Source: Myxococcales bacterium
Lineage (GTDB): Bacteria > Myxococcota_A > Polyangia > Polyangiales > Polyangiaceae
Assembly: GCA_016191785.1 (NCBI GenBank)
Contig: JACPVJ010000089.1
Coordinates: 1-36,146 of the forward strand
Length of the DNA: 36,146 bases
Reading direction: 5' to 3'
Position 1 is the stretch's first letter, and each line of letters starts with the position of its first letter. This document shows, one piece after another, positions 16,861-26,100 of this stretch. Below the pieces are notes generated by a model. That model was not told the DNA's origin. It made no database searches and worked only from the letters and a program-made list of their open reading frames with translations. The translations under genes and the position numbers were made by a program.

Positions 16861-19800
16861 TCAGTGGAAGGCGAAGACCCACGACACCGTTCCGTCGAAC
16901 ACCGCGCTGGGGAGCCCGCCGGGGTGCGAGATCGCCATGCCGCACTTGTCGGCGTCGGGGACCCAGGTCACCGAGTAGTCGCTCTCGATCTTCGGTGTCT
17001 GCCCCAGCTTGAAGACCGCCGTGACGCCCAACGCCGCGAGGTCGATCTTCGTGTAGACGCCGCCCTGGACCTTGAAGAAGTCCTTCACCAAGATCTCCGA
17101 CTCGGTGTCGCCTTGGATCCACTTGGGGTAGGTCGTCCAGAAGCCCGCCGCCTTGACGCCCGAGCCGTAGGAGATGCCCGGGTACTCGACGTAGGCGGTG
17201 TGGACGAAGAAGCGATACAGCCCGACGGACTTCCGGCCGTCGGCGCGGTACATCGCCTTCGCGTCCTGATCGTCGGGGCGCTGGAGCTCGAGGTCGTACG
17301 CTCGGGGAGAGAGCTGCTTCAGCTCGTGCGGGAGCATGCCTGGGGTGGCGTTGCTGGGGAAACCCCGCTTCGAGCCGGGAATGCGCGCCCAGACCGTCTG
17401 GTTGTCGTAGGACCAGCCGCCCTTCTCGAGCTTCAGGTTGCCGTCCCAGATGTCGAGCGATTGCTTCTGCCCGGTCGCGTTGGTGGCCACGACCTGCCCG
17501 ACGGCTCCCTTGCCCGTCTTGATGCCCACGTTCTCACCGCTGAGCTTCAGCCAGCGGTTGCCGTCGTCCTTCAAGATGGAGCCGACCGAGTCGGGGTCGT
17601 CTGCGGTCTTGCCCACGTCGAGCACCGGGAGCATCTCGCACCAGTTCTCGAGCGTCTTGGGCGCGTGGCCCCAGGTGCCCGGCTTACCCGGGCCTTCCAC
17701 GTAGCCGGGGCGCAGGTAGTACGGCTTGTCGTCGTCCTTCGCGTCGGTCGTGCGGATGTCGGCGGCGCTGCCGTCGTCGAAGTAGGCACAGACCGGCTCG
17801 TACGTCGGGCCGAACTTCGCAGGCTGATCGAGGGGCAGGTGCTCACCGATGCGCTCGAGCCGGGTGCCCGACTTGTACTCGGGGTCCGTCGACTTGTAGA
17901 CGCGGCCGGCCAGATAGGAGCAAGCGGCACGGGCGCGCTTCGACTCGGTCGAGAGCTGCGCCTGCTTCTTCTGGTCTTTCTCTTTCTTGGCCAAGATCTC
18001 GAGCTCGAGCGCCTGGTGGCGCAAGAGCTTCAGCGTCACCGCCTTCTTCTTGTCGAGCTTCTCGCTTCCGTAGAGCGTCTTGCACCAGCTCTGGACGCGC
18101 GCGCGGTTGAAGAACCCGTCGATGGCCGCGCGATCACGACCGCCGCTCGGCTTCTTGCCGCTCTGGGTCGCCTCCGAGAACCAGGGCAGCTCGTCGACGT
18201 CCTCGGGCTCGAAGTACGCGGGCACGTCGAACTGGTGATTGGGACGAAAATCGAGACCGAAGTACGAAAACGCGATGCCGTCTTTGGCGCTCTGGACGCC
18301 GTACCGCACCTGTTTGCCCTTCTGCGCCTCCTCGTCGGCCCACTGGTTCTTGCGGGCCTCCCAGGCCACGATCAGCGAGATCGGCAAGAGGCGCGCGCCC
18401 GGCGGTGTGTAGCTCGGGTCCTTGGGGATGTCGTACCAGCTCTTGATCGCGTCCGGGATCGACTCGATGGCCACCTTTCCGATCATGACGGCCTCGGCGA
18501 GCAACCCGTCACCCAGGAGCTTGGTCGCGCCGACCAGGGTCCGCGCCCCATCGACGAACGCGTCGTTGGTGACCCAGGGCTCCATGCAGGCCGGCTGCTT
18601 CGCCGGGTCGTTGCCCGAGGTCGTGGCGATCGGCAGGGTCTCGTTCGGATCGGGCGCGGCCAGCGAAAGCTGATGGGCGCCGAAGCTGCCGTTCTGCGAA
18701 TCGAACGCCGAGATCACATCGCGCAGCCCCTCACCGCCGCAGGTTCGGAGCGCCTTCTTCTGATTGCGCACGTAGAGCTGCTTCACCGGGTCCGCCTTCG
18801 AGATGCTCTTGTTCTTGCCGGGGTTGAGCACCGAGGCGTCGAACTCGTCGTCCACCACGTCCGCGAAGTAGTAGTCCCCGACACCGTTCGCGAGGCTCTG
18901 GATCGGATCCGAGTACAGGCCGTTGCCCTGGCTGTAGCGCCAGGTCATCGGCCGGACCTCGTCGTCGCGCCCCACTCTGTAGTCGACGAAAGGCGCGCTG
19001 AGCGGATCGGGCTTCCCGAAGACCGCCAAGCTGCCGTGGACCACGCCGGTGAGCAGTCCCAAGAGGGCGACGTCGTCGAGCATGGGTTGAACGGTGTACT
19101 TCTTCGGCAGGTCTTCGTAACCGCCGCCGCCCCAGCGCGAGAACATGTGCCCGGACGACCAGCGGTCTTGCAGGAAGTGCTGGCCCACCATCTCGTAGAT
19201 CAAGGCGAGCAACTCCGCTTCTTTCACGTACTCGACGTGCCAAGCGGCGCCGGCGACGGGTAGCTGCTTGCTCACCCCGCCCTCGCGCAGCAGCTTGGCG
19301 AGCGCCGCCGCGCGCGCGGCCTCGGTCCCGGCGATGGCGTGGTGGCGCGCGTAGACCTTGCTCGCGAGAGAGCCGAAGTGCGAGCTGTTCAGGCCCGCCC
19401 CCAGCCAGGCGGAGTAGACGTGGCACAGCTCGTAGCGGTCCGCGCTGAGCGGCAGAGCCGGGCAGCGGGTGCCCTTGTTGATCCAGTCGTAGACCGTGTA
19501 GTTGAAGTCGGGCAGCCCCGCCCACATCGCCAGCGGAGGCAGGCGCCGCTCTTCGAGCACGGTGTTCGGATCGTCGCCCCAGGGCTTCACCGCCGCGATC
19601 TCGGGACGCATGTAGCTCGAGTTCAGGTCCACGAAGGCCGGCGTCGCCGCGCAAGTAGTCACGTCCGTGCACGCCTTGGCAGCCTGGGTCCCGAACAGCT
19701 CCAGATACTTCTGGCCGAGCACGAACAGGATGTCGTCGCTGATCTCGGCGTGCTCGTTGCCGGTGGCCTTGGCGCCACCGTGATGGCTGCCAGTTCCCAC

Positions 19801-19926
19801 CGGGTTTTCGTAGATCGATCGCCAGTCGTGCTGACCGTTCACGTACGTATCCCACGCGGCGCTCGGCGCCGCGGCCGTGACGGCCCCGAGCCACGCCAGC
19901 GCGGCGGCAACGCGAGCGCGCCTCAT
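16861..19926 (-). CDS. Large secreted protein with a zinc phospholipase C / S1-P1 nuclease-like N-terminal domain
   Basis: This 1021-residue protein has a Sec signal peptide ending SAA, so the mature chain should begin with Trp25. Enzymes of the zinc phospholipase C and S1/P1 nuclease superfamily use the mature N-terminal Trp as a zinc ligand. Other ligand-type residues follow in the order that family uses: His59 (NEHAEIS), Asp140 (GLPDFN), His183 (NSSHFG), then His250, Asp254 and His260 in GQHFLQDRWSSGHM. The spacing H-x3-D-x5-H is the classic signature. The remaining 700 residues are not recognised; they include a Lys-rich helical stretch (about 630-670) and a beta-rich C-terminus. The ATG at 19926 overlaps the upstream lipoprotein stop (ATGA). 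The substrate, phospholipid or nucleic acid, is unknown. The superfamily assignment is inference from motifs. Confidence 0.6.
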   Translation of the reverse strand: MRRARVAAALAWLGAVTAAAPSAAWDTYVNGQHDWRSIYENPVGTGSHHGGAKATGNEHAEISDDILFVLGQKYLELFGTQAAKACTDVTTCAATPAFVDLNSSYMRPEIAAVKPWGDDPNTVLEERRLPPLAMWAGLPDFNYTVYDWINKGTRCPALPLSADRYELCHVYSAWLGAGLNSSHFGSLASKVYARHHAIAGTEAARAAALAKLLREGGVSKQLPVAGAAWHVEYVKEAELLALIYEMVGQHFLQDRWSSGHMFSRWGGGGYEDLPKKYTVQPMLDDVALLGLLTGVVHGSLAVFGKPDPLSAPFVDYRVGRDDEVRPMTWRYSQGNGLYSDPIQSLANGVGDYYFADVVDDEFDASVLNPGKNKSISKADPVKQLYVRNQKKALRTCGGEGLRDVISAFDSQNGSFGAHQLSLAAPDPNETLPIATTSGNDPAKQPACMEPWVTNDAFVDGARTLVGATKLLGDGLLAEAVMIGKVAIESIPDAIKSWYDIPKDPSYTPPGARLLPISLIVAWEARKNQWADEEAQKGKQVRYGVQSAKDGIAFSYFGLDFRPNHQFDVPAYFEPEDVDELPWFSEATQSGKKPSGGRDRAAIDGFFNRARVQSWCKTLYGSEKLDKKKAVTLKLLRHQALELEILAKKEKDQKKQAQLSTESKRARAACSYLAGRVYKSTDPEYKSGTRLERIGEHLPLDQPAKFGPTYEPVCAYFDDGSAADIRTTDAKDDDKPYYLRPGYVEGPGKPGTWGHAPKTLENWCEMLPVLDVGKTADDPDSVGSILKDDGNRWLKLSGENVGIKTGKGAVGQVVATNATGQKQSLDIWDGNLKLEKGGWSYDNQTVWARIPGSKRGFPSNATPGMLPHELKQLSPRAYDLELQRPDDQDAKAMYRADGRKSVGLYRFFVHTAYVEYPGISYGSGVKAAGFWTTYPKWIQGDTESEILVKDFFKVQGGVYTKIDLAALGVTAVFKLGQTPKIESDYSVTWVPDADKCGMAISHPGGLPSAVFDGTVSWVFAFH

Positions 19927-20369
19927 GGCGTCACCGCCTCGGGCTCCGGCAGCGTGCAGGGCGCATCGGCGTCGAAGAACGTCTTGTCCACCGCCTCGAC
20001 GTCGGTCGCGGCGGCCCGGGCCTTGGCGAAGGCCGCCTTGCAGACCGCCGGGCAGACCGAGCCGGTCACGCACTCGCCGATCGCTTTGCCGTCGTCGATG
20101 CAGTGCATGAAGCTCAGCATGCAGCGGTTCCATTGCGCCGTTGGATCGTCGGTCTCGGTGTCTGCGAGGATGTCAGCCTCGCCCGCGTGGGCGATTTCAC
20201 CCTTGCCCAACGGCTTGCAGCTGCCGCAGGCCGGGTCGAACGGATGAGTCGTCGGCTTCCACGGCGAGCCGCCCGGCGGGTTCGATGAGCCGTCGCCGCC
20301 GTCGTCCGAGCCGCACGCGAACACGATCAACGGGACGAGCCAGCAGGCGATCGCCAGGAGCTTCCTCAT
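19923..20369 (-). CDS. Cysteine-rich lipoprotein
   Basis: This 148-residue protein has a lipoprotein signal ending IVFAC (Cys19) followed by a Gly/Ser/Asp/Pro linker. The folded part (about 45-148) contains eight further cysteines, for example ACGSCKPLG, RCMLSFMHC and CVTGSVCPAVC, suggesting disulfide bonds in the periplasm or at the cell surface. I do not recognise a family. Its stop overlaps the start of the phospholipase-like gene by 4 nt, and it starts 7 bp after the stop of the lipoprotein gene upstream. The GAGG at about 20373-20376 (minus strand) serves as ribosome-binding site. The operon context suggests a partner of the large secreted protein. Confidence 0.75.
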   Translation of the reverse strand: MRKLLAIACWLVPLIVFACGSDDGGDGSSNPPGGSPWKPTTHPFDPACGSCKPLGKGEIAHAGEADILADTETDDPTAQWNRCMLSFMHCIDDGKAIGECVTGSVCPAVCKAAFAKARAAATDVEAVDKTFFDADAPCTLPEPEAVTP

Positions 20370-20376
20370 TCGAACC

Positions 20377-20748
20377 TCACTTGCAGCTGTCGTTGAAGCA
20401 GAGCTGGCCGCAGGCGAAGTAGTCCGAACAGGTGGCCTCGCCGATGCAGCCGCAGTTGCACTGGGTGTAGGCCGCCATGTCCTTGCAGTTGCTGGCGGTG
20501 GCGTACCAGCCCTCGCACGAGGCCTGAGTCATCGGCTCTTTGCACTCGTCGATGGTGCGCTTGCAGAGCTCGGTCGGACCGCAGCTCGCACCGCCGGTGC
20601 CAGCGCCACCGCCGGTGCCGGCCGCGCCGCCGGTGGCTCCCCCGGTGCCGCCGGTGGCCGCACCGCCCGTCCCCCCGTCGCCCGAATCGTCGCCGTCGCA
20701 GCCCACGCTCAGACAGCCGAGCATCGTCAGAATCGCGAAGTACCTCAT
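20377..20748 (-). CDS. Cysteine-rich lipoprotein with Thr/Gly-rich linker
   Basis: This 123-residue lipoprotein has a signal peptide ending LSVGC (Cys17). Residues 18-54 are a low-complexity Gly/Thr/Ala spacer with repeated TGG units, a linker style common in large myxobacterial lipoproteins. The remaining 70 residues hold twelve cysteines in short spacing (for example CNCGC), so a small disulfide-knotted domain is likely. No family is recognised. It is the first gene of the three-gene operon running to 16861. The ATG at 20748 has no obvious Shine-Dalgarno. The linker is encoded by near-repeat GGCACCGGC-like codons, prone to length variation. Confidence 0.75.
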   Translation of the reverse strand: MRYFAILTMLGCLSVGCDGDDSGDGGTGGAATGGTGGATGGAAGTGGGAGTGGASCGPTELCKRTIDECKEPMTQASCEGWYATASNCKDMAAYTQCNCGCIGEATCSDYFACGQLCFNDSCK

Positions 20749-20798
20749 GCCAGGGAGTCTCCGCGAGGCGCCGCGCGTCGGCCACCGGCGCGGTGGGG

Positions 20799-20824
20799 GG
20801 TTTTCAGGGGATGCCCCCGAAACC
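20799..20824 (-). terminator. Stem-loop after the LtaS-like gene
   Basis: On the minus strand, 16 nt past the stop at 20840, GGTTTCGGGG can pair with CCCC-GAAA-CC around a GCAT loop. It is a 10-bp stem with two single-base bulges. It lacks a T tract but is well placed to end the transcript of the gene at 20840-23089 before the lipoprotein operon. Confidence 0.4.
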
Positions 20825-20839
20825 GGCGTGCCGTTGGGC

Positions 20840-23089
20840 TCACCGCTGCCGGCGGATGCTGCTCCACTCCCAGCAGCGCCGCGCGTAGCCGGTCATGAAC
20901 GCCGAGAGCAGCGCCGCCTGGGGCACGAGCGTGGGGGTGGTGCGGCGCGCAGCGTCGAGGTCGAACACCGGCCAGGCGGGCTCGTTCGCGTCGACCACGC
21001 TTCCGCCCTGGGTCACGAAGAACAGCTGCGTCGCCGAGTCGATGCCCGCCACCACCGCGTCGGGCCGCGCCACCCGGAAGTGGGGGCTAAGGGTCTGCCC
21101 GCCGAGCGTGTGCCAGCGCCAGGCCTGGGGCAGCGCCGAGATCCGGGGCGAGCGGGCGAGCAGGCGCAGGATGAGGCGGGGGACGTCGTTCTGCGAGGTG
21201 GGGTGCAGGGACAAGAGCGCGCTGAGCTGGGACACCAGCTCGCGCACGCGCGCGGGGTTCGGACAGGAACGCAGGAGGGCGTCGGGAAGCACGATGGCGA
21301 AGGGGATCCGAGCGAGCGCGCGCTGGCGCTCTTCTGCCTTGAGCTGGTCGCTGCCGCGCCACAAGAGGTAGTCCGACGTCGAGTGATCGCCCCCGACCAC
21401 CAAGAGCGAGTCTGCGGCAGCCGGCGACGCCTCGAGCGCGGCGATCATCTCGCCCAGGGCGAAGTCGGCGTAGGACAGCGTCTCGAGGCGCTTGACGTGA
21501 TCGGCACCGACCTCGTGCCCGGACGCGGCCACGGCGGCGCGCACCCGTGTCTCGACCTCGGGCGGGAAGTCCTCGGGCCGGGCGAAGGGGTGGTGATGGG
21601 TCAGCGACAAGAGCAGGTTGTACTGCGACTCGTCACCCGGCCGCGCCCCAGAGGCCGCCAGGGCCTGGGTCATCACGATGCGATCGGGCACGGCCCAGCC
21701 GCGATGCGGAACGGCTTCGACGTAGTCCCGCTCGGTCATCAGCCGATCGAAGCCGTGGTAGTGGAGGAAGCTCTGCTGGTTGTCGAACCCAGGGTTCGAC
21801 CCGTAGTAGAAGCTCAGGGCAAAGCCCGCGTCTTTCAGCACGTCGGGCAGGCAGCGCAGCGGCGGCAGGCCCAGATCGCGCGCGGTCGAGAAGCCCCACG
21901 GCATCGTGCCGCTGCCGCAGGTGAGCGCTGCGATGCCCTGCGAGGTGCGTACCCCGGCCTGGTACATCTGCTTGGCGACGATCACTCGCGGTGTAGGCTC
22001 CGACGCGGAGGCATACAGGCCGTCGAAGGCGGGCGTGAGCCCGGCGGGTGCCTTGGGGTTCAGCGCGGCGATGTCGTCGGCGCGCATGCTCTCGAGGGCC
22101 ACGTGCCACACCCGCAGCCGGGGCTTGTGCGCGACGAGCTCCCGCGAGAGCTCGTCGATCACCGCGCCGGCGCGGGACGCGAAGTCCGCGTTGACGCCCT
22201 GCCCCTTGGGCTCGGCCGCGGCGTCGATGGGCTGGGCGAGCGGATGCCGAGCGCAGTCGATCGGGGCCTGGGCAACCCGGTGGGCGGCGTCGGGCGAGAG
22301 CCCCAGCGCCGCCGCGCCGGGCTCACGCTGGCCCGGCGGCAGATCGATGTGCTCGATCAGGGCGATGTAGCCGAAGCGCACGTTCTCGTGCTTGGTGCCC
22401 AGGCTGCGGGCAAAGACCGGGAACGGCGACTCGACGACGCGCCAGTTGGCGATGGACGGGAAGAGGTGCGGGCTGCCGCGGTGCAACCCGAACCCCGCGA
22501 GCGCGATCGCGCCGGGCACGAGCAGCGCCGAAGCGATCTCGAACGCCCGACGGCGCCGAGTGAGCCGGCTCGAGACTCGCACGAAGGCGAGGCTGAGCAG
22601 CGCGAACCCGATCAGCGCCGCGACCCAGCCGAGCAGGAACCGAGACAAGAAGAAGGTCCCGAGGGCCGAGCGCACGTAGCCGGCGTCGGCGAGACCCATG
22701 CCCAGATCGAACGACGTCGGGTAGAGCCCGCGCTCGATCTTGAACTCGGTGGCGCTGATCGAGCCCCAAAGCACGAACAGGAACCCGAGCGTGGTCGCCA
22801 CCACGGCGCTGATCGCCAGCAAGCGCGCCGTCGGCCGCTTCCGGCGGGCGAGAGCTGCCACCGGCACCGCCACCAGGTTCGTGACGAGGTAGATCAGCAC
22901 CACGAAGGGGGCGTCGGCTGCCAGGCCGACCAGGGTGAGGATCCACGGGTTGCCGGCGAACTGGGCCTGGTGGTGCGCGAGCGCGAGGCGCGCCGGGAGG
23001 AGACCCAGCACCAGCGCAACGCCGAGATACGCAGCCAATGTGAGCCCGAGGCCGGGGGCGCGGGTCGGCGGGGCGCGGCGCTCACTCAC
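20840..23089 (-). CDS. LtaS-like membrane phosphotransferase/sulfatase-family protein
   Basis: This 749-residue protein has about five membrane spans (about 14-36, 48-78, 90-110, 145-170, 185-202) and then a large periplasmic domain of the alkaline phosphatase/sulfatase fold. Active-site positions match lipoteichoic-acid-synthase-type enzymes: Glu333 in ALESMR, nucleophile Thr382 in RTSQG, the His run 498-500 in LTHHHPF, and Asp568-His569 in GGDHSTSDY. Gram-negative members transfer phosphoglycerol or phosphoethanolamine to periplasmic glucans or lipid A, or have unknown roles. The GTG at 23089 is chosen because upstream codons overlap the divergent gene's leader and show no homology. It is divergent from the TamB-like gene by 91 bp. 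The C-terminal 120 residues, after the catalytic domain, are not recognised. Confidence 0.82.
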   Translation of the reverse strand: MSERRAPPTRAPGLGLTLAAYLGVALVLGLLPARLALAHHQAQFAGNPWILTLVGLAADAPFVVLIYLVTNLVAVPVAALARRKRPTARLLAISAVVATTLGFLFVLWGSISATEFKIERGLYPTSFDLGMGLADAGYVRSALGTFFLSRFLLGWVAALIGFALLSLAFVRVSSRLTRRRRAFEIASALLVPGAIALAGFGLHRGSPHLFPSIANWRVVESPFPVFARSLGTKHENVRFGYIALIEHIDLPPGQREPGAAALGLSPDAAHRVAQAPIDCARHPLAQPIDAAAEPKGQGVNADFASRAGAVIDELSRELVAHKPRLRVWHVALESMRADDIAALNPKAPAGLTPAFDGLYASASEPTPRVIVAKQMYQAGVRTSQGIAALTCGSGTMPWGFSTARDLGLPPLRCLPDVLKDAGFALSFYYGSNPGFDNQQSFLHYHGFDRLMTERDYVEAVPHRGWAVPDRIVMTQALAASGARPGDESQYNLLLSLTHHHPFARPEDFPPEVETRVRAAVAASGHEVGADHVKRLETLSYADFALGEMIAALEASPAAADSLLVVGGDHSTSDYLLWRGSDQLKAEERQRALARIPFAIVLPDALLRSCPNPARVRELVSQLSALLSLHPTSQNDVPRLILRLLARSPRISALPQAWRWHTLGGQTLSPHFRVARPDAVVAGIDSATQLFFVTQGGSVVDANEPAWPVFDLDAARRTTPTLVPQAALLSAFMTGYARRCWEWSSIRRQR

Positions 23090-23180
23090 CGCCGCGACGT
23101 GCACGACCCCACGGCGGGTGTCAAGGCGACGCGCCTCTGGCAAGATGGCGCGACGATGCGCGACCGCCTCGGAGGCACGA

Positions 23181-26100
23181 TTGACTGACGGCGTGCGTCC
23201 ACGGCGCCGACGGCTGGCGCGAGCCTTGCGCGCCGTCGGCATCGCGCTCGCTGGTCTGATCGCCCTGGTGTCGGCGCTCTTGGGATTCGTCCACACCGAG
23301 CGTGGGCAAGATCTGCTGCGGTCGCGCGTCGAGCAGCGGCTCAGCGAGCGGGTCGACGGCAGGGTGAAAATCGGGCGGCTGCGGCTGGCGCTGCTCGGCT
23401 CGATCGAGCTCGGCGGGCTGTCGATCAGCGATGCCGCGGGCAAGCCCGTGATCGAGCTCGACTCGCTCAGCGTGACCCCGTCGTGGCGCGAGCTGTCCGG
23501 CGGGCACATCGTGATCCGTCAGGTCGCGCTCGCGGGGCTGCGCGTGACAGTGGAGCAGGACGCCGAGGGCGGCTCGAACCTGAAGCGCCTGTTCAAGCCG
23601 CGGCCGCCGAGCCCCCCGGATCCGAACCCGAAGCGCCGGCGCATCGAGGTGCGCGAGATCGCCCTGTCGAAGATCGGGTTTTCGCTGAGCCGCGCCGACG
23701 GGAGCCGGCTCGAGATCGCCGAGCTGGGCCTCGACGCCCGCCTCGACGCGGTGCCGTCCGAGAAGACCGTCGACCTGCACGTCACGCGCCTGGGCCTGGG
23801 CCTCACGCGCTCGGCCGAGGGCGGCCCGAAGCTGCAGGTGTCCGAGCTCGGCACGCAGCTGAAGGTGGCGCTGGTGCAAGGCAAAGGGAAGGTCGCGCTC
23901 GGTCCGATCGCGGCCAAGCTCGAGCTCCGGCGGCCGAACCAGGCCCCCTTCGCCACGCCGATCTCGCTCGGCGCCGTCGAGCTCGATCTCGAGGCCGAGC
24001 AGGTGGGCGCCACGCTGAAGAAGCTCGAGGCCGGGCTGGCGCTGCTCGACAGCCTCGAGCTCCGGGGCAAAAAGGGCGACGCCGGGCTCGAGGGCCCACA
24101 GAAGGCGCTGGTCGCGGGGCTGAGCATCGACGCCGGGAAGCTCAACTCGCTCTTGGGCAAGGACCTCTTGGCGACCAACGTGGGCGTGAGCTTGGGGCTC
24201 GACGGTGAGCCCGGCGCGCTCGCGCTCGACGCCAAGATCAGCTCGGAGGGCGGCAAGCTCGGGCTCACGGGGAAGCTGGACGCGTCCAAGCTGGACCAAC
24301 CGGGCTACGATCTGACCCTGATCGCGACCACGTTGGCCACGCGAAAGCTGCTGCTCGGGGACAAGGCCCCGGACGTGGAGGCCGACAAGCTGACCCTGAC
24401 GGTGAAGGGCCGCGGCGCGAAGAAGGAGCAGATCGACGCCGAGGTTCGGCTCGACTCGGGGCCGATCCGCGTCGGCAAGATCCGGATCGACGACGTCACG
24501 CTGCGCGGCAAGCTGGCGGCCGGCGTGGTCACGGTGCACGAGCTCACGCTGCACGCTCTGAACCAGACGGTGAAGGCCCACGGCACCTTCGTGCTCGCCG
24601 ACAAGAGCGTCGATCTGAAGGTCGAGCTCTCGGGGGACATCGGGGTGGCGCTGGCGGCCGCCAAGCGCGCCGGAGTGCCGGTGAAGTCCAACCTTCCGGC
24701 GGGCGCCGTCGCGCTCAGAAAGGGCGAGTTTCAGCTGCAGGTGAAGGGCAAGCTGGACGAAGGCCTGACCGTTACCTTGCCCGAGGCGCGCCTCTCGGTC
24801 GCCGGCGGCAGCGTCGCGCTGGACGGCAACGTCACCTTGGTGCGCGGCGAGCCCGACGCCGACGGCAAGCGCGCGCTGGGCCTGGACGAGCTCCATACCG
24901 ACGTCACGCTGCGCAACGTGCGGCTGTCGTCCCTGGCCGCCCTTCGGGGCAAGAAGCTCCCGGGCCTGGACGGGACGGTGAGCGGCGAGATCGCCCTGCG
25001 CGGCACCAAGCGCGAGCCCCAGGCCGACATCGACCTTTCCATTCGCGCGAGGCGCACCGACGACGCGTCGGCACCGGGCCTGGTCGTGAACGTGAAGGCC
25101 AAGGGCGGCAAGCGCGAGATCGACGCCAGGGTGCGGATCGACGCGGTGGGCGACCGGACGCGGCGCATCGCCACCCTCGACGCGCGCGTGCCGATCACCG
25201 TGACCGGCCGGCGGGGCCTCGACCCCAGCCGGCGTCTGGCGGTGAAGCTCGATCTCGAGCGCCAGACGCTAGGCGATCTGTTGGCGCTCTTGCCGCCGGC
25301 CATCGCCGGCAAGGTGAAGGCGCCCCGCGACACCGAGCTCGAGGCTCACGTCGACCTCACTGGCACCGCAGCCGCGCCGCAGGGCGGCATCGCGCTCGAG
25401 GCGGGTACGCGCCTGCCCCTCTCGAAGGCGCGCCAGCGCGTGCGCATCGACGCGAACGTGGCGCCGGAAGGCAGGGGCAGCCACGTGACCGCCAAGGTGC
25501 GGGCGTTCTTGGACGACACCGCGCCGGCGGCGCTCAGCCTGGACGCCGACGCGCGCCTCGGCGGCTCGCCGCTCTTGCCGAAGGGCGCCGAGCAGGTCGA
25601 GTGGACGCTCACGGGTGGGCTCGCCCCGCAAGAGTTGAGCGGGCTGCCGCTCCCCGAAGAGAAGCGGCGCGAGCTGTCCGGCACCGCAGGGCTCGCCCTG
25701 GACCTCCACGGCAACCGACAAGACGCCGCCGGTCACGTCGAGCTGACGCTGGCGAAAGTGAAGAAGGGCGAGACCGGACCGCTGGAAGGCAAGCTGGCGG
25801 TCGATCTGGAGAGCGAGCGTACCCGACTGGCGCTCGATCTGAAGGCCGCGGGGCTCGACGCGGTGCGCACGCGGGGGACCCTCGGGCTGGCAGGGCGCGG
25901 GCTCTTTCGGACGTTGCGCGAGAAGAAAGCGGGCGACAGCAGCCTGGACGTGAACGTCGAGCTCCCGCGACATCGACTGTCGGAGTGGGCAGCGCTGCGC
26001 CCGAAGCTCGAGCGCTTCCTGGGCAGCGTGGGTGGGGTCATCCACCTGGGCGGGACGCTGAAGGCACCCACGGCCCAAGGCGAGATCGCGCTCGACGACT

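Noticed and set aside
20594..20690. Possible tandem-repeat or CRISPR-like array
   Set aside because: The periodicity is codon-level Gly/Thr/Ala repetition in a lipoprotein linker, without spacers or conserved repeat units.
23119..23124. A perfect TTGACA on the minus strand upstream of the LtaS-like gene
   Set aside because: At 16-18 bp spacing only GCACGT, CACGTC or ACGTCG is found, with no match to a -10 box, so I do not call a promoter.
20540..23188. An 882-codon plus-strand open frame
   Set aside because: It is antisense to the LtaS-like gene with its full catalytic motif set; the translation is His/Arg/Gln-rich shadow sequence.
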